Positions 1 to 10,890 of a DNA stretch of 64,000 nucleotides are shown here, one piece after another. This DNA is from Paguma larvata. Lineage: Eukaryota > Chordata > Mammalia > Carnivora > Viverridae. The notes under the pieces were generated by a model that saw nothing but the letters and a program-made list of their open reading frames with translations, did not search any database and was not told where the DNA came from. The stretch spans positions 40,031,030-40,095,029 of the forward strand of contig CM057841.1 of assembly GCA_030068075.1 (NCBI GenBank), read 5' to 3'. The translations under genes were made by a program, and so were the position numbers. Position 1 is the first letter of the stretch, and every line of letters begins with the position of its first letter.

Positions 1-912
1 TTTGTTTATTTTCACCAGAAGTTACTATGGGATATTTTACCATGTGATTTTGTTAGATATTTGCAAACAACTCTGTGAAGTAAACAGAACAAATACTATT
101 TTCCTGTGGATCTTGAAACTCACAGAGATTACATTTTGTGTTTTTATATCCCTCCTTCCCTAAGTCTCTACTTTTAGTGAATGACATTATTCTAGTCTAA
201 TAATGATTCCAAATGTACCAGCCTAATCCAGCAGCAAAAGAGAGAGGAGACTATCAGAAAATCTTCAGGAAGTAAACTGATTATATTCTCTTGGACAGAA
301 AGTTGCATTTTGGGGGGATTAAAAATGAGATAACTTGTGCATTTTATCTTACTGGAATCCTTCCACATTCCAAGGATACCCTGATTAAGTAATACAGCAA
401 ATGCCATCATTTTCAATAGGGAGGGTATTAATGATGCCTATTGAGACTCTCGAGAGGGGCACTGATTCTACAGAGCACACCCCAAAATGGCCCAGAAAGC
501 CAAACAATTGTACAGAGATGGACTTGGTGAAGGAATTGGATACAGAGAGAATGTGGTTCAGCTTTATTAGACATTCTTCAGATGGACTTCCCACCTGTAG
601 GCAAAGCCAGCACTTATCAGATGGTTCACTCCTCAGATACCTTGACCAACCGAAGGTTTGGCTGAGGCTCAGAATCATTCGACCAGTTGGCGATTTGTAG
701 ATACTTCCTTTCTAAACAAATCTCTAACAGTTGTTTCTTTTACCTTCTAAACGTTTCTCTAATCTATTCTTTTATCTCTGCTGTCCAATGCACACCTAGT
801 TTCAGCCACTGACTACCACCTTTTTAATGTTTTCTATAACCACGTAACATGTTAACTGTTACTTACTAATATAATTTATATTTATAAATTCAGAAACTTA
901 AATCCATTTATT
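1..912. other. Unassigned AT-rich sequence
   Basis: I recognise no repeat family or exon here. Both strands are open for about 300 bases around 385-700 (99 codons on plus from an ATG at 401, 97 codons on minus). Neither translation resembles a family I know, and no splice signals or poly(A) context support a gene. Confidence 0.5.
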
Positions 913-929
913 TAAAAAAGAAACCTTAT

Positions 930-1152
930 GGTTTGTGGTGCCTGGGTGGCTCAGTCGGTTAAGCCTCTAACTTTAGCTCAGGTCATGATCTTGTGGTCCA
1001 TGAGTTTGAACCTCGCGACAGGCTCTGTCCTGACAGCTTGGAGCTGGAGACTACTTTGATACTGTGTTTCCCTCTCTCTCTCTACCCCTCCCCTGCTAAC
1101 TGTCTCTCTCTCTTTAAAAAAAATAAATTAAAAAAATTAAAAACAAGAAATA
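930..1152 (+). mobile_element. CAN SINE (felid type), with TSD
   Basis: The tRNA-derived head (TGCCTGGGTGGCTCAGTCGG near 938), a CT-rich middle and an AAATAAA-type A-rich tail identify a carnivore SINE in plus orientation. The 17-bp sequence TAAAAAAGAAACCTTAT is found intact at 913-929 and again at 1153-1169, so the target-site duplication is perfect and both ends are fixed. A few extra bases (GGTTTGT) lie between the duplication and the standard 5' end. Confidence 0.93.
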
Positions 1153-1302
1153 TAAAAAAGAAACCTTATATCCCAATTAAGAATGGAAAAGCAGCTCAGG
1201 ACAGAAAAGAGAAGATAAACTTAATTATAAATAAATAAGTACATAAATAAATAAATACATAAGTAAATATTTTATGAAATTTTGTAAAACATTATAAAAT
1301 TT

Positions 1303-1351
1303 TATATATGTATGTATATATATATATATATACATTTATACGTATATATAT

Positions 1352-1390
<39 letters not shown>
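1303..1390. repeat. (TA)n/(CA)n compound microsatellite
   Basis: Alternating TA and TGTA/CA dinucleotides run from 1303 to 1390, followed by a T-run to about 1403. The preceding 1210-1270 segment is rich in TAAA units. Confidence 0.9.
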
Positions 1391-1391
<1 letters not shown>

Positions 1392-1592
1392 TTTTTTTTT
1401 TTTATTTTAAAGGAGCTGTGTAGTTCTAGCTGGAAGCCATTGCATGGAGGTCAGCTCTGATTGTCAAGATGGGATTAGCAAGTTTCAGGGAGGTGTGAAT
1501 AACCATCTCCAAACTGAGACCCACTTTGTGTAATCAGAAGGACTGAAATAGCAATGAAAAAGGAGACTCATCATGTAAATGATGTTATTTTT

Positions 1593-1803
1593 TTTTTAAC
1601 GTTTATTTATTTTTGAGAGACATAGAGACAGAGCATGAGCAGGGGAAGGGCAGAGAGAAAGCGGGATACAGAATCTGAAGCAGGCTCCAGGCTCTGATGA
1701 GCCATCAGCACAGAGCCCGATGTAGGGCTCGAACTCACAGACCGTGAGATCATGACCTGAGCTGAAGCCGGCCACTTAACCGACTGAGCCACCCCGGCGC
1801 CCC
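1593..1803 (-). mobile_element. CAN SINE, minus strand, with TSD
   Basis: Read on the minus strand this is a full-length SINE: GGGGCGCC head at 1803, ending in a poly(A) that appears as T-rich sequence at 1593. The duplication AAATGATGTTATTTTT is perfect at 1577-1592 and 1804-1819. It carries a variant core (GATGAGCCATCAG instead of the usual GAGCTGTCAG) that it shares with the copy at 38029. Confidence 0.94.
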
Positions 1804-2289
1804 AAATGATGTTATTTTTAACCTTGCTACACCCTGTAACTTACCCCATCCCCCCCAGTGATATGGATCCCTCATTTTGGGAAATGCTAGTTCAGAGCTT
1901 GTCATCTTAGCCCAGATTGTGGCAAAGCACTTAAATTGTACTCTCTGTCCCTGTTGCTCCAAAATACCTACCACTCTGAGGGGCCACATGACTTTGCTTT
2001 TCCACTAAAGGAGGACATCTCTTTCTTTTTTTTCTTTTCTTATTTATAGCTTCATTATCTAAGTTCATTGATCTCATTGTATAGTGTGTCTCTAACAAAA
2101 TTTATTACTTGCAATTAGACTTTTTTTTTTTTTAATTTCTGAAAGGTATGATTGGAGTTACTAAAAAACAAGCATGTGGAAAAGATAGAAATACATGAAT
2201 GTAGTTTCTTTATTTTTAGCAACTAATAATTAACATTTATAATATAAAACTTAATGATAATATTTATAAGATAAAACAGCATCAGGAAA

Positions 2290-2460
2290 TGTCTTACTCG
2301 TTGTGTATGTTAACACATGAATCCTATCAGGAAACTGGGATACAGTGAGGTTAAGTATCTTGCCTAACATTTCATACCTTGTTAGTGGCTGAGGCAGAGT
2401 ACTGCTAGATGTAGACATGGTGAGGCTTCTGAGTCAGTGCTTTTAGCCATGTTCTGAGTA
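2290..2460 (-). mobile_element. MIR relic, minus strand
   Basis: The stretch AAACTGGGATACAGTGAGG, then TTAAGTATCTTGCC, then TGGCTGAGGCAGAGT, matches the inverted core of the ancient tRNA-derived MIR SINE. The copy is heavily mutated, as expected for this old family. Confidence 0.7.
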
Positions 2461-2500
2461 GCTCAGAGTTGCGTTCATTCCGTTAGAATTGTTGTTTTGG

Positions 2501-2705
2501 GGGCGTCTGGGTGGCTCAGTCAGTTAAGAGTTGGACTCTTGATCTCAGCTCAGGTCATGATCTCACGGTTTGTGGATTTGAGCCCGCATTGGGGGCTTTG
2601 TGCTGACAGTGCAGAGCCTGCTCGGAATTCTCTCCCTCTCATCCTCTCTCTCTGATCCCTCCTACCCCAACTCTCTCAAAGTAAATAAATAAACTTAAAA
2701 AAAAA
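2501..2705 (+). mobile_element. CAN SINE, plus strand, with TSD
   Basis: The head GGGCGTCTGGGTGGCTCAGT, a body with TGCTGACAGTGCAGAGCC, a CT-rich stretch and the tail AAATAAATAAACTTAAAA identify the element. The flanks are AGAATTGTTGTTTTGG (2485-2500) and AGAATTGTTTTGG (2706-2718). They match as a target duplication if one GTT unit was gained or lost. Confidence 0.92.
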
Positions 2706-2862
2706 AGAATTGTTTTGGTGATACATATTTACTAGATTTTCATTTTCACTCTTTAGATAGAATGAGGGCACTTACGCGGAGCACTAATTCTGTACTAAAC
2801 ACACAAACACAAATACTCAGGTTTCTGTCAATTTGGTTAGCAGTAGACCCAACATTTAAAAT

Positions 2863-2952
2863 ATATGTATATAAATCTATGTGTATATATGTGTGTATAC
2901 ATAGATGTATATATATATTTATATATATTATACGTACATGTGTGTATATATA
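2863..2952. repeat. (TA)n/(TGTA)n microsatellite
   Basis: Interrupted TATATG/TATATA units run from 2863 to 2952. The reading frames that cross it (rich in Y, I, C, H) are products of the repeat. Confidence 0.85.
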
Positions 2953-3429
2953 GACATTATAGAAGAGAAAGACAAGAAGGAAAGAAAGTAGCTTAACTAT
3001 ATCGTATGTGAATAGTATCTGGGTTTTTATATTATGAGACTGAATTGTTTTCATATGTTGGACATTCATTCTATAATATGCCATTGGGTTCTGAAACAAA
3101 CTTCTTGTAGATTCTAGAATATGGTTTCTGGTGGGGTGTGCCAAATGTGAGAAAAAGCATTATATGTTTTTAGGCCCGTCGTGAAAAAAGTTTATAGTAT
3201 CAACAGTTCCTCTTTTCCATTTTCAGAGCAGAAGGAAATCTAGATTCCCCTTGCAAGACTCAGCTTGTCACATGTGCTAGACTAAACATTCAGAAGTACT
3301 GGTGAGCTCCAAGGAGAGCAGCAAGCTTCCAAAGGCCATTTGAACACAGGCTTGAGCACTACTTTCTGACATAAAACAAAAGATGTCATTCTCCAAAAAG
3401 AAAAGTTTATTTGCGATGTCACCTGTACA

Positions 3430-3595
3430 TCTCTCTCTCCCTCTATCCCTCCCTCCCTCTCTCTCTCTCCTTCCTTCCTTCCTTCCTTCCTTCCTTCCTT
3501 CCTTCCTTCCTTCCTTCCTTCCTTCTTCTTTCTTTCTTTCTTTCTTTCTTTCTCCTTCCTTCCTTCCTTCCCTCATTCCTTCCTTCCTTCCTTCC

Positions 3596-3666
<71 letters not shown>
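3430..3666. repeat. Long pyrimidine tract (CTTC/CTTT/CT)n
   Basis: About 237 nt are almost pure C/T on the plus strand, broken by A at 3444 and 3575. Ordered blocks of CTTC, CTTT, CTTC again and then CT repeats are visible. Such polypurine-polypyrimidine DNA can form triplex structures and is usually length-polymorphic. The reading frames over it encode only Leu-Pro-Ser or Glu-Arg-Lys-Gly repeats. Confidence 0.95.
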
Positions 3667-3667
3667 A

Positions 3668-4246
3668 ACAGACATTTTTTTTTCACAACTAACATTTCCA
3701 ACAAGTATTCTACCATTATCCATGGAAATCATAGAGAATGTTCAGAGACATAATTGAGTCACAGTTTCCTAATAAAGATGCCATAATTTATGGAGAAACC
3801 ATATGGAGTTTCCTCTTTGGGTAACTACTGGAATTTCTATGGAAAACCAACAGTATGCAGGGCTTCTCCAGGAATAGAATTAGAAAAGCCATAGAGTCCA
3901 GCTAATCCTATTCTTTTTTCTTCTCTTCTTTGCTTACTTCTAGATATGTGCGTTACCCTGGTTTGTACAAACTGCTTTTTCCCTGTTGACTCACGTACTT
4001 AGCACATTTTTACTACATTAAATTGCCTCTCTTCGGCAAATAAAACCAAGCTCACTGACAGGCTTTCAGTCATAACTGCAAATTCCCTGAAGAAGACATT
4101 CCGATTCGCTCAGCTTGCCTGAGGTGGGATACCAATGGTTAAGCAATTACTTGAAGTAAAGCTTTATTTGCCTTCCGTCATAATCACTTGCTCTGTCTAT
4201 TAGAGAAGTCCTCTCCTCTACATCTGCAGTTCTGTTTCGAAACCCC
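3668..4246. other. Unassigned single-copy-looking sequence
   Basis: No repeat family, exon or RNA gene recognised in this interval. Confidence 0.4.
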
Positions 4247-4275
4247 TCATCATCATCATCATCATCATCATCATC
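4247..4275. repeat. (TCA)n trinucleotide repeat
   Basis: About nine perfect TCA units; on the minus strand they read as a run of GAT (Asp) codons inside a 65-codon frame that has no other support. Confidence 0.92.
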
Positions 4276-4435
4276 CCTCAGATCATCTGATGGAATCATG
4301 TTATGCCTCTCCTCCACCCTGGCTTCTCCCCACCTCCACCCCATGCTAATAGACTACTTTGGAGCAGATGTATGCTAGGTTCTCAATAAAGCATAGTGGT
4401 GCTGGTGATACTAACATCAGCAAAAACTAAAAAGA

Positions 4436-4464
4436 ACACACACACACACACACACACACACACA
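4436..4464. repeat. (CA)n microsatellite
   Basis: About 14 perfect CA units. Confidence 0.95.
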
Positions 4465-4549
4465 TTACTTTCAAATCAAGACGTGATGCAGATGTCTGCT
4501 TAGGCCAAATTCATGCCCCTCACAAAGTAGATAGCTAGGTAGTTGTCTT

Positions 4550-4605
4550 TGAGTAGTGCATGACATATATTGCTCAATGAGTATTAGCTAATATTATTTA
4601 TTTAC
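4550..4605 (+). mobile_element. MIR 3'-end relic
   Basis: The order GCATGACATATATTGCTCAATGAG then TATTAGCTAATATTATT resembles the MIR 3' end (a form of CACATAGTAAGTGCTCAATAA followed by TGTTAGCT). Short and diverged. Confidence 0.45.
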
Positions 4606-4651
4606 CTGCAGAAAGTAGCTTGAAATATAAACAGAAACCTCTTTATGGAAG

Positions 4652-4652
<1 letters not shown>

Positions 4653-4686
<34 letters not shown>
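4653..4686. repeat. (TG)n microsatellite
   Basis: About 17 perfect TG units. Confidence 0.95.
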
Positions 4687-4687
<1 letters not shown>

Positions 4688-5159
4688 CTTAACCATTTCC
4701 CACCATTCCGAATGGCTATTCATGAACATGCCTTGGTGTTTATACATTTGTGTTCCGGGGGCACAGAGAGTATGATATAAATTTCTCAAAAATTACTTAA
4801 TACAGTTAACTGGTGCTCCTTGAGAGAATAGTGGAAAAGTGAAGTCTTTGAGGAAAAAAAATATTTGGGTACAAGCAGTGAAAAAAAAAAGAAAGTACTT
4901 CTATTTGCCTTCTCACTTGCCTGAACATATTGTTTGCTTTTCTGTCCCCATTTCTTTCCATGGCTGCTTGTTCTCCTGAAGTGTCTGTGCCTGTCAAAAT
5001 CTGACATAATATATAAAGTTTTTATTACATGGTATTACTTTTATGAATATTTTCTCAGTCCTTCCCTAGTTGGCCCTGATTATGTCTTCTTACAGAACCC
5101 AGGTTGTCAGTCCTACAAGGCCTGGTGGACATTTTCCACTTTGACATGATGTTCAGAAT

Positions 5160-6060
5160 TGAAGTACCTGCCTTTGTGAGTTAGGAAGTCTATGTGTAGC
5201 ACTGTTCTGGGCATGAGGAATATAATGGTGAACAAAGGAGATACCAGATATGCTTTTAGAGCTTACGGGATAGGAATAAATATGGATCATAAACACAAAA
5301 AATTATGTTTCATTCTTTGATCTTTTTAAGAGAATGCCAACTGATATAAAGTCAAAGTTCAGAAGCAATTCTCAGAGCATACTTGGTGAGTCAAAGAAAT
5401 TGCCCCAGTGGAAATGCTATTTAAGCCAAGACCACAGGGATGAGTATATGTTACCAGTTAAAGAAAGAGGAGAGAACCAACTTGAGAGGAAGAAGAAAAT
5501 GTGCAAATATGCTATTTCCTTTATTCATGTACAAATGTTGATTGCCTACTTGATGCTGAGCAATACCGGATACTAGAAACTAAAATGTGACCAAGTTATG
5601 GAATTCCCAGCTCCTTTGAGGCTTAATTCCAGTGGGGAAAATAGGGAGTAGGCAAGTAAGCAAATGAGGAAAATATGCCATTTTGGTCACCGCCTTGTAT
5701 AGTGAGGGAGGTTTTCCTTGGGGTCATGTGATGGGTAATTTCAGGAGAGGAAGAGGAAGGGGGAAGCAATATGAGAAAGATGGGTCTGGAAAAACGTCTC
5801 AGGGGGACAAGTTTGAGCTCAGAGGACATGAGCCTACAGCATGCCTGTGAACCTGGGAGAGATTTGGCGTGGTCAGAAGGAACAACCTCAGAGGCAGAGA
5901 GGTGTGAGATTCCTCTAGAGACGTAGGTGAGAGCAGAAACTGCACACCTTTTGGGTATTAGTGAACTTTGAACACTACCTTCAGAACAATGATGAGCTAT
6001 TAAAAGCCATTAACAGAACCATCACATGATTACATTTATGTCTCAGAAAGTAAATGAAGA
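5160..6060 (+). mobile_element. Ancient interspersed repeat segment, family uncertain
   Basis: Two passages read like old mammal-wide repeats. One is at 5200-5260 (TGTTCTGGGCATGAGGAATATAATGGTGAACA-like, as in 'size of variable, animated list' type CR1/L2-lineage relics). The other is at 5985-6045 (a form of AGCCATTAA followed by CATCACATGATTACATTTATG). I believe these belong to a LINE/L2-age relic but cannot name the family. The 5300-5560 middle part is unassigned. Confidence 0.3.
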
Positions 6061-6104
6061 GGATTTTTTTGTAGAGCAGGAATGCTTGGTAAATTCTCTC
6101 CTAC

Positions 6105-6700
6105 ACCACTAATGGGAGTGTGCCTACTGGACACCGATCATCCATGCTATTTAAGCTGAATGTGCATATAACCAGGCGGCTCGTTCATTCCATCCCTAGG
6201 CTTATTACCCAACTAGAAATGGATGCATACAAGCACCAAAAGAGATATAGAAACCGTATTTGTACTACCTCTAATCTAAAGATAAACCAAATGCACATCA
6301 AGAGTAGCTTAGATAATTAACTATGGTATAATAACATAATGGAATATTTTGCAGCAATGAGAATCAACAAACTACCACTGCATAGAACATTGAGGAATCT
6401 GACAAAGAATTGAACAACAACAACAACAACAACAACAACAAAAATAAAATGAGGCATGAAAAAACACATACTCTATGATTCCATTTATACAAAAAATTTG
6501 AATCTGCATCCTCAGGGTTTGAATTCAGAATTGTCTTTGAGGTAGAAAATGGAAAGTTTTGTGTAGGTGACTTCTGGGTACTGGTTGTATTCCATTTCTT
6601 GGTCCAGGAGAGAATGTTACATGTGAAGTTCATAATGTACTAATTCACTGAGTTGTACAATTGCTAGTTATGATTTTTAAAATTATATTGTTATAAGTCT
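6105..6700 (+). mobile_element. Old LINE-1 (L1M-type) 3' end of ORF2 and 3' UTR
   Basis: The order of motifs is that of an old LINE-1 3' end: TGGGAGTGTGCC (6114), a segment at 6290-6360 with ATGGAATATTTTGCAGCAATGA, then TCTATGATTCCATTTATAC near 6472, then a diverged 3' UTR. An AAC trinucleotide repeat (6413-6440) lies inside. The reading frame is destroyed. The next element, a SINE, begins at 6719, just beyond it. Confidence 0.7.
6413..6440. repeat. (AAC)n trinucleotide repeat
   Basis: About nine AAC units in the old LINE-1 relic. Confidence 0.9.
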
Positions 6701-6718
6701 ATTTAAAAGCTTATTAAT

Positions 6719-7001
6719 GGGGACGCCTGGGTGGCTCAGTTGGTTAAGCATCCAACTCTTGGTTTTGGCTCAGGTTATCTCATGGTCAATCAGTTTGAAC
6801 CCCAAATCGGACTCCAATCTGACAATACAGAGCCCGCTTGGGATTCTCTCTCTCCCAGTCTCTCTGCTCCTCTTCTGCCTGCTCTCTCTCTCTCAAAATA
6901 AATAAATAAACTTTTAAAAAACTTAAAAGATTTTCTCTCACCATCTCCCTTTGCCATTTCCCCACTCACACTCTCTCCCCTCACTCAAAAAATAAATGAA
7001 T
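6719..7001 (+). mobile_element. CAN SINE with duplicated 3' part
   Basis: A complete SINE (GGGGACGCCTGGGTGGCTCAG head, tail to about 6930) is followed at once by a second CT-rich segment and a second tail (AAAAAATAAATGAATAAA at about 6987-7004). This resembles a repeated SINE 3' part with no second head. The flanks AAAAGCTTATTAAT (6705-6718) and AAAAGCTCACTATC (7002-7015) agree at 10 of 14 positions, so the two parts may have arrived as one insertion. Confidence 0.8.
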
Positions 7002-7015
7002 AAAAGCTCACTATC

Positions 7016-8343
7016 ATAAACAACAAACAAACAAAAAGATGGTATAAATGATGACAGTTGTCCAGGTGAGGACTGTTATAACCCATACCAGAATGTATAA
7101 TAATAAATAAGTAGAATAAAAGGATATTAATGTAGAAGTGATAAAGCTTAGTGATTGATCAGTGAGGAATCAGGAGTCAGATGATTTTCACAATTTTGGC
7201 TTAAACTTATTCCTCCTTCCTTTTTTACGAGCTTCTGAAAGGTGCATCTATAACTCATTCCTATTATTCTCAGGGTACCCAACATGAGAATTGGCATGGA
7301 TATATGTGCAATAATTTTTTAATTAATAAACACCCCACATTCCATCGAAGGTAGAGGTACTTGGTGATCAGGGGTTAACAGGACAGAGGAAAGCAGGGTA
7401 TGATGCTGTAGCACCCAGTCATTATTTCAGCCACAGAGAAAATGAATATAAACTTGCTTAGAACAGCCACATCAGTGACCCCCTCCCCCCCAGGTTTCAT
7501 GGTGACAGCAGTGAGTCCCTCTACAGGGTGGGAGACCATGTCCTGACAGTCAGCAGTGATCCTCAGTCTTTTAAAGTTTTCTGTGGAAAGCCAAGATGAA
7601 GTAAAAATAGCATCATATTATTATAAGTCTGACTGATGGGAACAGTTGCATAAAGGTTTCTTGTTAAGAGCATCAAATATTACCCTTTGTGTGACTTTGG
7701 TTTAGCTTGCTAGTCTGATTAAATTCCATTCACCAGCAGAGGAAGCAGTTGGTATTTGTGTGTCTGAAGCTGCTTTGAGTCTGGTCACCCTAGACTATGT
7801 GGATATTTCTGGAGAGCGACAGATAGGAAAGCCAGGGCTTAACCACTGGTTTATAAATGGTCACCAAGAACAAATAGGAATTGAGTTGCAATGCGGAGTC
7901 CTGTCAGGTTCAGTAGCAGTGCATGCATCTAAGCTGTTTCACGTTGCCCTCTTTTCCTCCCTGCATATGTAATGCTTCCAACAGCCAATTCTCAAAACAG
8001 TGTACTTTTCCTTTATAGTAAGTGGAAGTTTTTCTACAATATATTAGATGCCTAACTGCTTTCCTAAAATGCGGATGCTTGGAAAAATGAACTGTTTCCT
8101 TTAAGATGAAAGGAGCCGAGGATCTTGATTCTAAACAACAGGAATTGTCCAGTCTGGAGCAATAATGCCATGAGATTTTGAGTGAGATCCACTGGATTTT
8201 ATATCTCTATTTTCCGATGTCATGGACTTGTGGACAGGTGACATCAGCAAAAGTATCTGCTTTTAAAGGGCCTTTTGTTCCTCAAACGTAAAATGGTCAG
8301 AATTTTACACACCTAATAGTTTTTTTCAGTGGCCCAACAGTGA
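7016..8343. other. Unassigned single-copy-looking sequence
   Basis: No repeat family or exon recognised. The longest frame (7760-7972, 70 codons) shows no family resemblance. Confidence 0.45.
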
Positions 8344-8356
8344 AATGACACATATT

Positions 8357-8890
8357 ATTTTTTATTATAATAGTTTATTTTCAAATTGGTTTACATATAA
8401 CACCCAGTGTTCATCCCAACACGTGCCCTCTTTAATGTCCGTCACCCCCTCTCTCCCCTCCTTCACCTCCCTCACCTCCCTCACCTCCCTCACCTTGCTC
8501 ACCCTCAGAGTGTTCTTAGTCTTTGAGAGTCTCTTATGTTTTATCTCCCTCCCTCTTTGTGTCTTTTTTTCCTTTCCCCTCTTCCCCTCCCCCTGGTTTT
8601 TGCTTAGTCTCACAAAGTCCCACCTATTCGTGGAAACATGGTATCTGTCTTTTTCCGACTGACTTATTTCACTTAACATAATACCCTCCAGTGCCATCCA
8701 TGTTGCTACACATGGCCAGATTTCATTTTTTCTCATTGCCATGTTGTAGTCCATTGTATATATGAGCCACAACTTCTTTATCCATTCGTCAGTTGATGGG
8801 CACTTGGTCTGCTTCCATGATTTGGCTATTGTCAGAAGTGCTGCTATGAACATTGGGGTACACGTGCCCCTATGCATCAGCATTCCTGTG
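8357..8890 (-). mobile_element. 5'-truncated LINE-1 (carnivore type), ORF2 C-terminus and 3' UTR
   Basis: This is a short LINE-1 insertion read from the minus strand. Its perfect 13-bp target duplication, AATGACACATATT, is at 8344-8356 and 8891-8903. From about 8885 down to 8640 the minus strand encodes the C-terminal part of ORF2, the reverse transcriptase/endonuclease protein of LINE-1. Recognisable pieces are RGTCTPMFIAALLTIAKSWK, CPSTDEWIKKLWLIYTMDY, and LSEISQSEKDRYH. This part lies beyond the catalytic domains. The 3' UTR follows, with a 9-bp tandem repeat and the carnivore-style ending that reads ...GTGTTATATGTAAACCAATTTGA, then an A-rich tail. It is not autonomous, because the ORF1, endonuclease and reverse transcriptase regions are absent. 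The 187-codon open frame (8365-8928) starts in flanking DNA and runs through the 3' UTR, so it is not a natural protein. Confidence 0.93.
8462..8497. repeat. 9-bp tandem repeat in the LINE-1 3' UTR
   Basis: Four near-perfect copies of the 9-mer CTCACCTCC lie in the LINE-1 3' UTR. They read as GGAGGTGAG on the element's own strand. Confidence 0.85.
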
Positions 8891-8903
8891 AATGACACAT
8901 ATT

Positions 8904-10805
8904 TAACCTCTAAACTGATTCCCGGCACTCTGTATATACTAGCTTCTTTTTCCCTATTCTCGTATTGGAATATGATTCAGGTAGATGGGCAGTGTGTTTT
9001 CTCTGACATCAAAAAGTTCAAACTTGTTTCACTTTGGGAATATTAATATTAATTTTAAAGTTTTGCTTCCAGTTTTCATTTTCTCTTTATCAACTCTCAG
9101 TCTTATGACTGCATTTCGGCGACTGTTGGAATTCCCATTTGTTCTTCTTCAATCTCCTGTGAAATTGGGTATCTGCATTTACAGGAACTGTGTGTAAAGT
9201 AAGAGCAGAATCTGACTTACTGCCTGAAGTGCCCTCACCAGTGTTTACTTGGACTCTTAGAGCTGTTCCTTTTTTGCTATTTCTCTTTGCTATTCAGAGC
9301 TGAAATCTGTATCCTTAAAGATTCTTATCAAATAAATGAGGTCTTGTTGATAAGTTTTCGAAATTTTTCATTGAGTCACATGTATGCGCATGAGGGACAG
9401 AAAGCCTGTGGAAATGTTACAAAAGGAAAATACATATACTCTGAAAACAAAGATTGGATATGTTTGGGGAGATGGACATTCTGCGCTACTCATTCGGGGG
9501 AGACACCAAGGTGTAGAATAAGTTCACATACCTATTCCATAAAGGGGCAAGAGGTTCTAACCAGTTTTACAGTCAGGGGAAAATGAACCCAGAACCCACA
9601 AGAAATAGTTCAATAGAAGAATTTGATTGAGGCACTAGCCACAAAGATGTTGGAAAACCTAAAAGGCCAAAGGGCATGGGGGATAATGAGGAAATCAGGA
9701 TAGTAGCAACAACTGGAAAGCGCTACCACCCTGAAGAATGAAAGAAAAAATGCCGTGTTCTAGAGCCCATGATACGGTTTCACCTAATGGAAGCTTTGAA
9801 TCTCAGTGCTAGCGGCTCCCTATCTGAGAGTGTGTGCTATAATAGAAAATATATTCCCGCCATCAGCCGTGTCTCCCAAAGCAGAGAGAGAAGGAGAGAT
9901 GTAGGTTGTCTTCTTCCCTTACCTGATCCTCCACCTTTCTCCCAGGGCATCCTTTGCCTGCATAGAGCCAGGTGTTGGCTTGGTGAAAGTAATTTGCAGG
10001 TATCATGAAGGAGCAAGTAAAAATAAATGAGCAGATCTGAGACCACAAAGGCAAATGGTCATCCCACTGTAGAAGATAATTGGTTGTAATCAAGGAGCAA
10101 CATTTGGGCAAATCTCTATGGGAACTATGTTTAAATGACCCTATAGGTCAGGGAAATGAGGTGGCAGAGTGGAAATGAGGGTTGTCTCAATGATTCCTCA
10201 CAAATAAAGAAATACAGTTGCTTTGGATTTCTGTCTATTCTTCATACTTTTGATGTGGTTAGAGCTCAATTCAGGAGAACAGGAACTATATTTATGACCT
10301 TAGTTCTATGAAATAAATGATATTAATGTCTCCTTGTCTGTGGATGCACTGAGAGATATGTGTCTGCTGGTCTACAGCCTCTCCTTTCGGATTCCCAATC
10401 TCTAGAGTATGGATAAAGCCACAAATCTGGCAGAGCACCCAGGAAAAGCAATTAGTTCATTTAAGACACATTTAAATATGTTGAATAAACAATTTTGTGT
10501 CTTCTATGGGGCCTATTACACTTGAGCTTAAGAAGTACTTATTAATAATTTTTGGTTAATACCTACTTGAAGCACTCTAAATTAACATTTCAAAGCAAGT
10601 CTGAGTCCAAAGGGTAGAGGGTTGGCAGGCAAATGACAAGGAAAGCTGAATCTCAACATCCCTTTAGAAAGTTAGGTTTATAGAGCCTTGGTTTTGGCAT
10701 CTCCACTGGAAACTTATATTTGGATAACCGTCTAATACTAAGCCAGTTCTGACTTTGCCCAGGATTTGGGAATGATACACTAAATTAGCATGATATTGTT
10801 GGAAA
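8904..10805. other. Unassigned sequence
   Basis: No family recognised with confidence. The 9560-10160 part looks somewhat like retroelement-derived sequence but I could not assign it. No exon evidence. Confidence 0.4.
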
Positions 10806-10807
10806 GA

Positions 10808-10890
10808 AATCTATATGGGCTAGGAGTCAGAAGATAGAGATTCGATGCCAAGTCTGCCTCTTTTAGCTATGTGGCCTTGAGTATGCCACT
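10808..10890 (+). mobile_element. MIR relic, 5' half
   Basis: TAGGAGTCAGAAGATAGAGA, then TAGCTATGTGGCCTTGAGTA, matches the MIR 5' region (a form of GGAGTCAGAC followed by TAGCTGTGTGACCTTGGG). Confidence 0.6.

Noticed and set aside
1303..1390. Spaced repeat arrays as CRISPR or satellite
   Set aside because: All arrays here are 1-5 bp microsatellites or dispersed transposons; nothing has repeat-spacer form.
2746..3144. 132-codon minus frame
   Set aside because: A large part is the TA/TGTA microsatellite; the rest shows no family and no gene structure.
3277..3757. 151-codon minus frame and 124-/85-codon plus frames
   Set aside because: Translations are tandem Glu-Arg-Lys-Gly or Ser-Leu-Pro repeats made by the pyrimidine tract.
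8365..8928. 187-codon minus frame as a host gene
   Set aside because: It is LINE-1 ORF2 C-terminus plus 3' UTR plus flanking DNA, cut by the target duplication.
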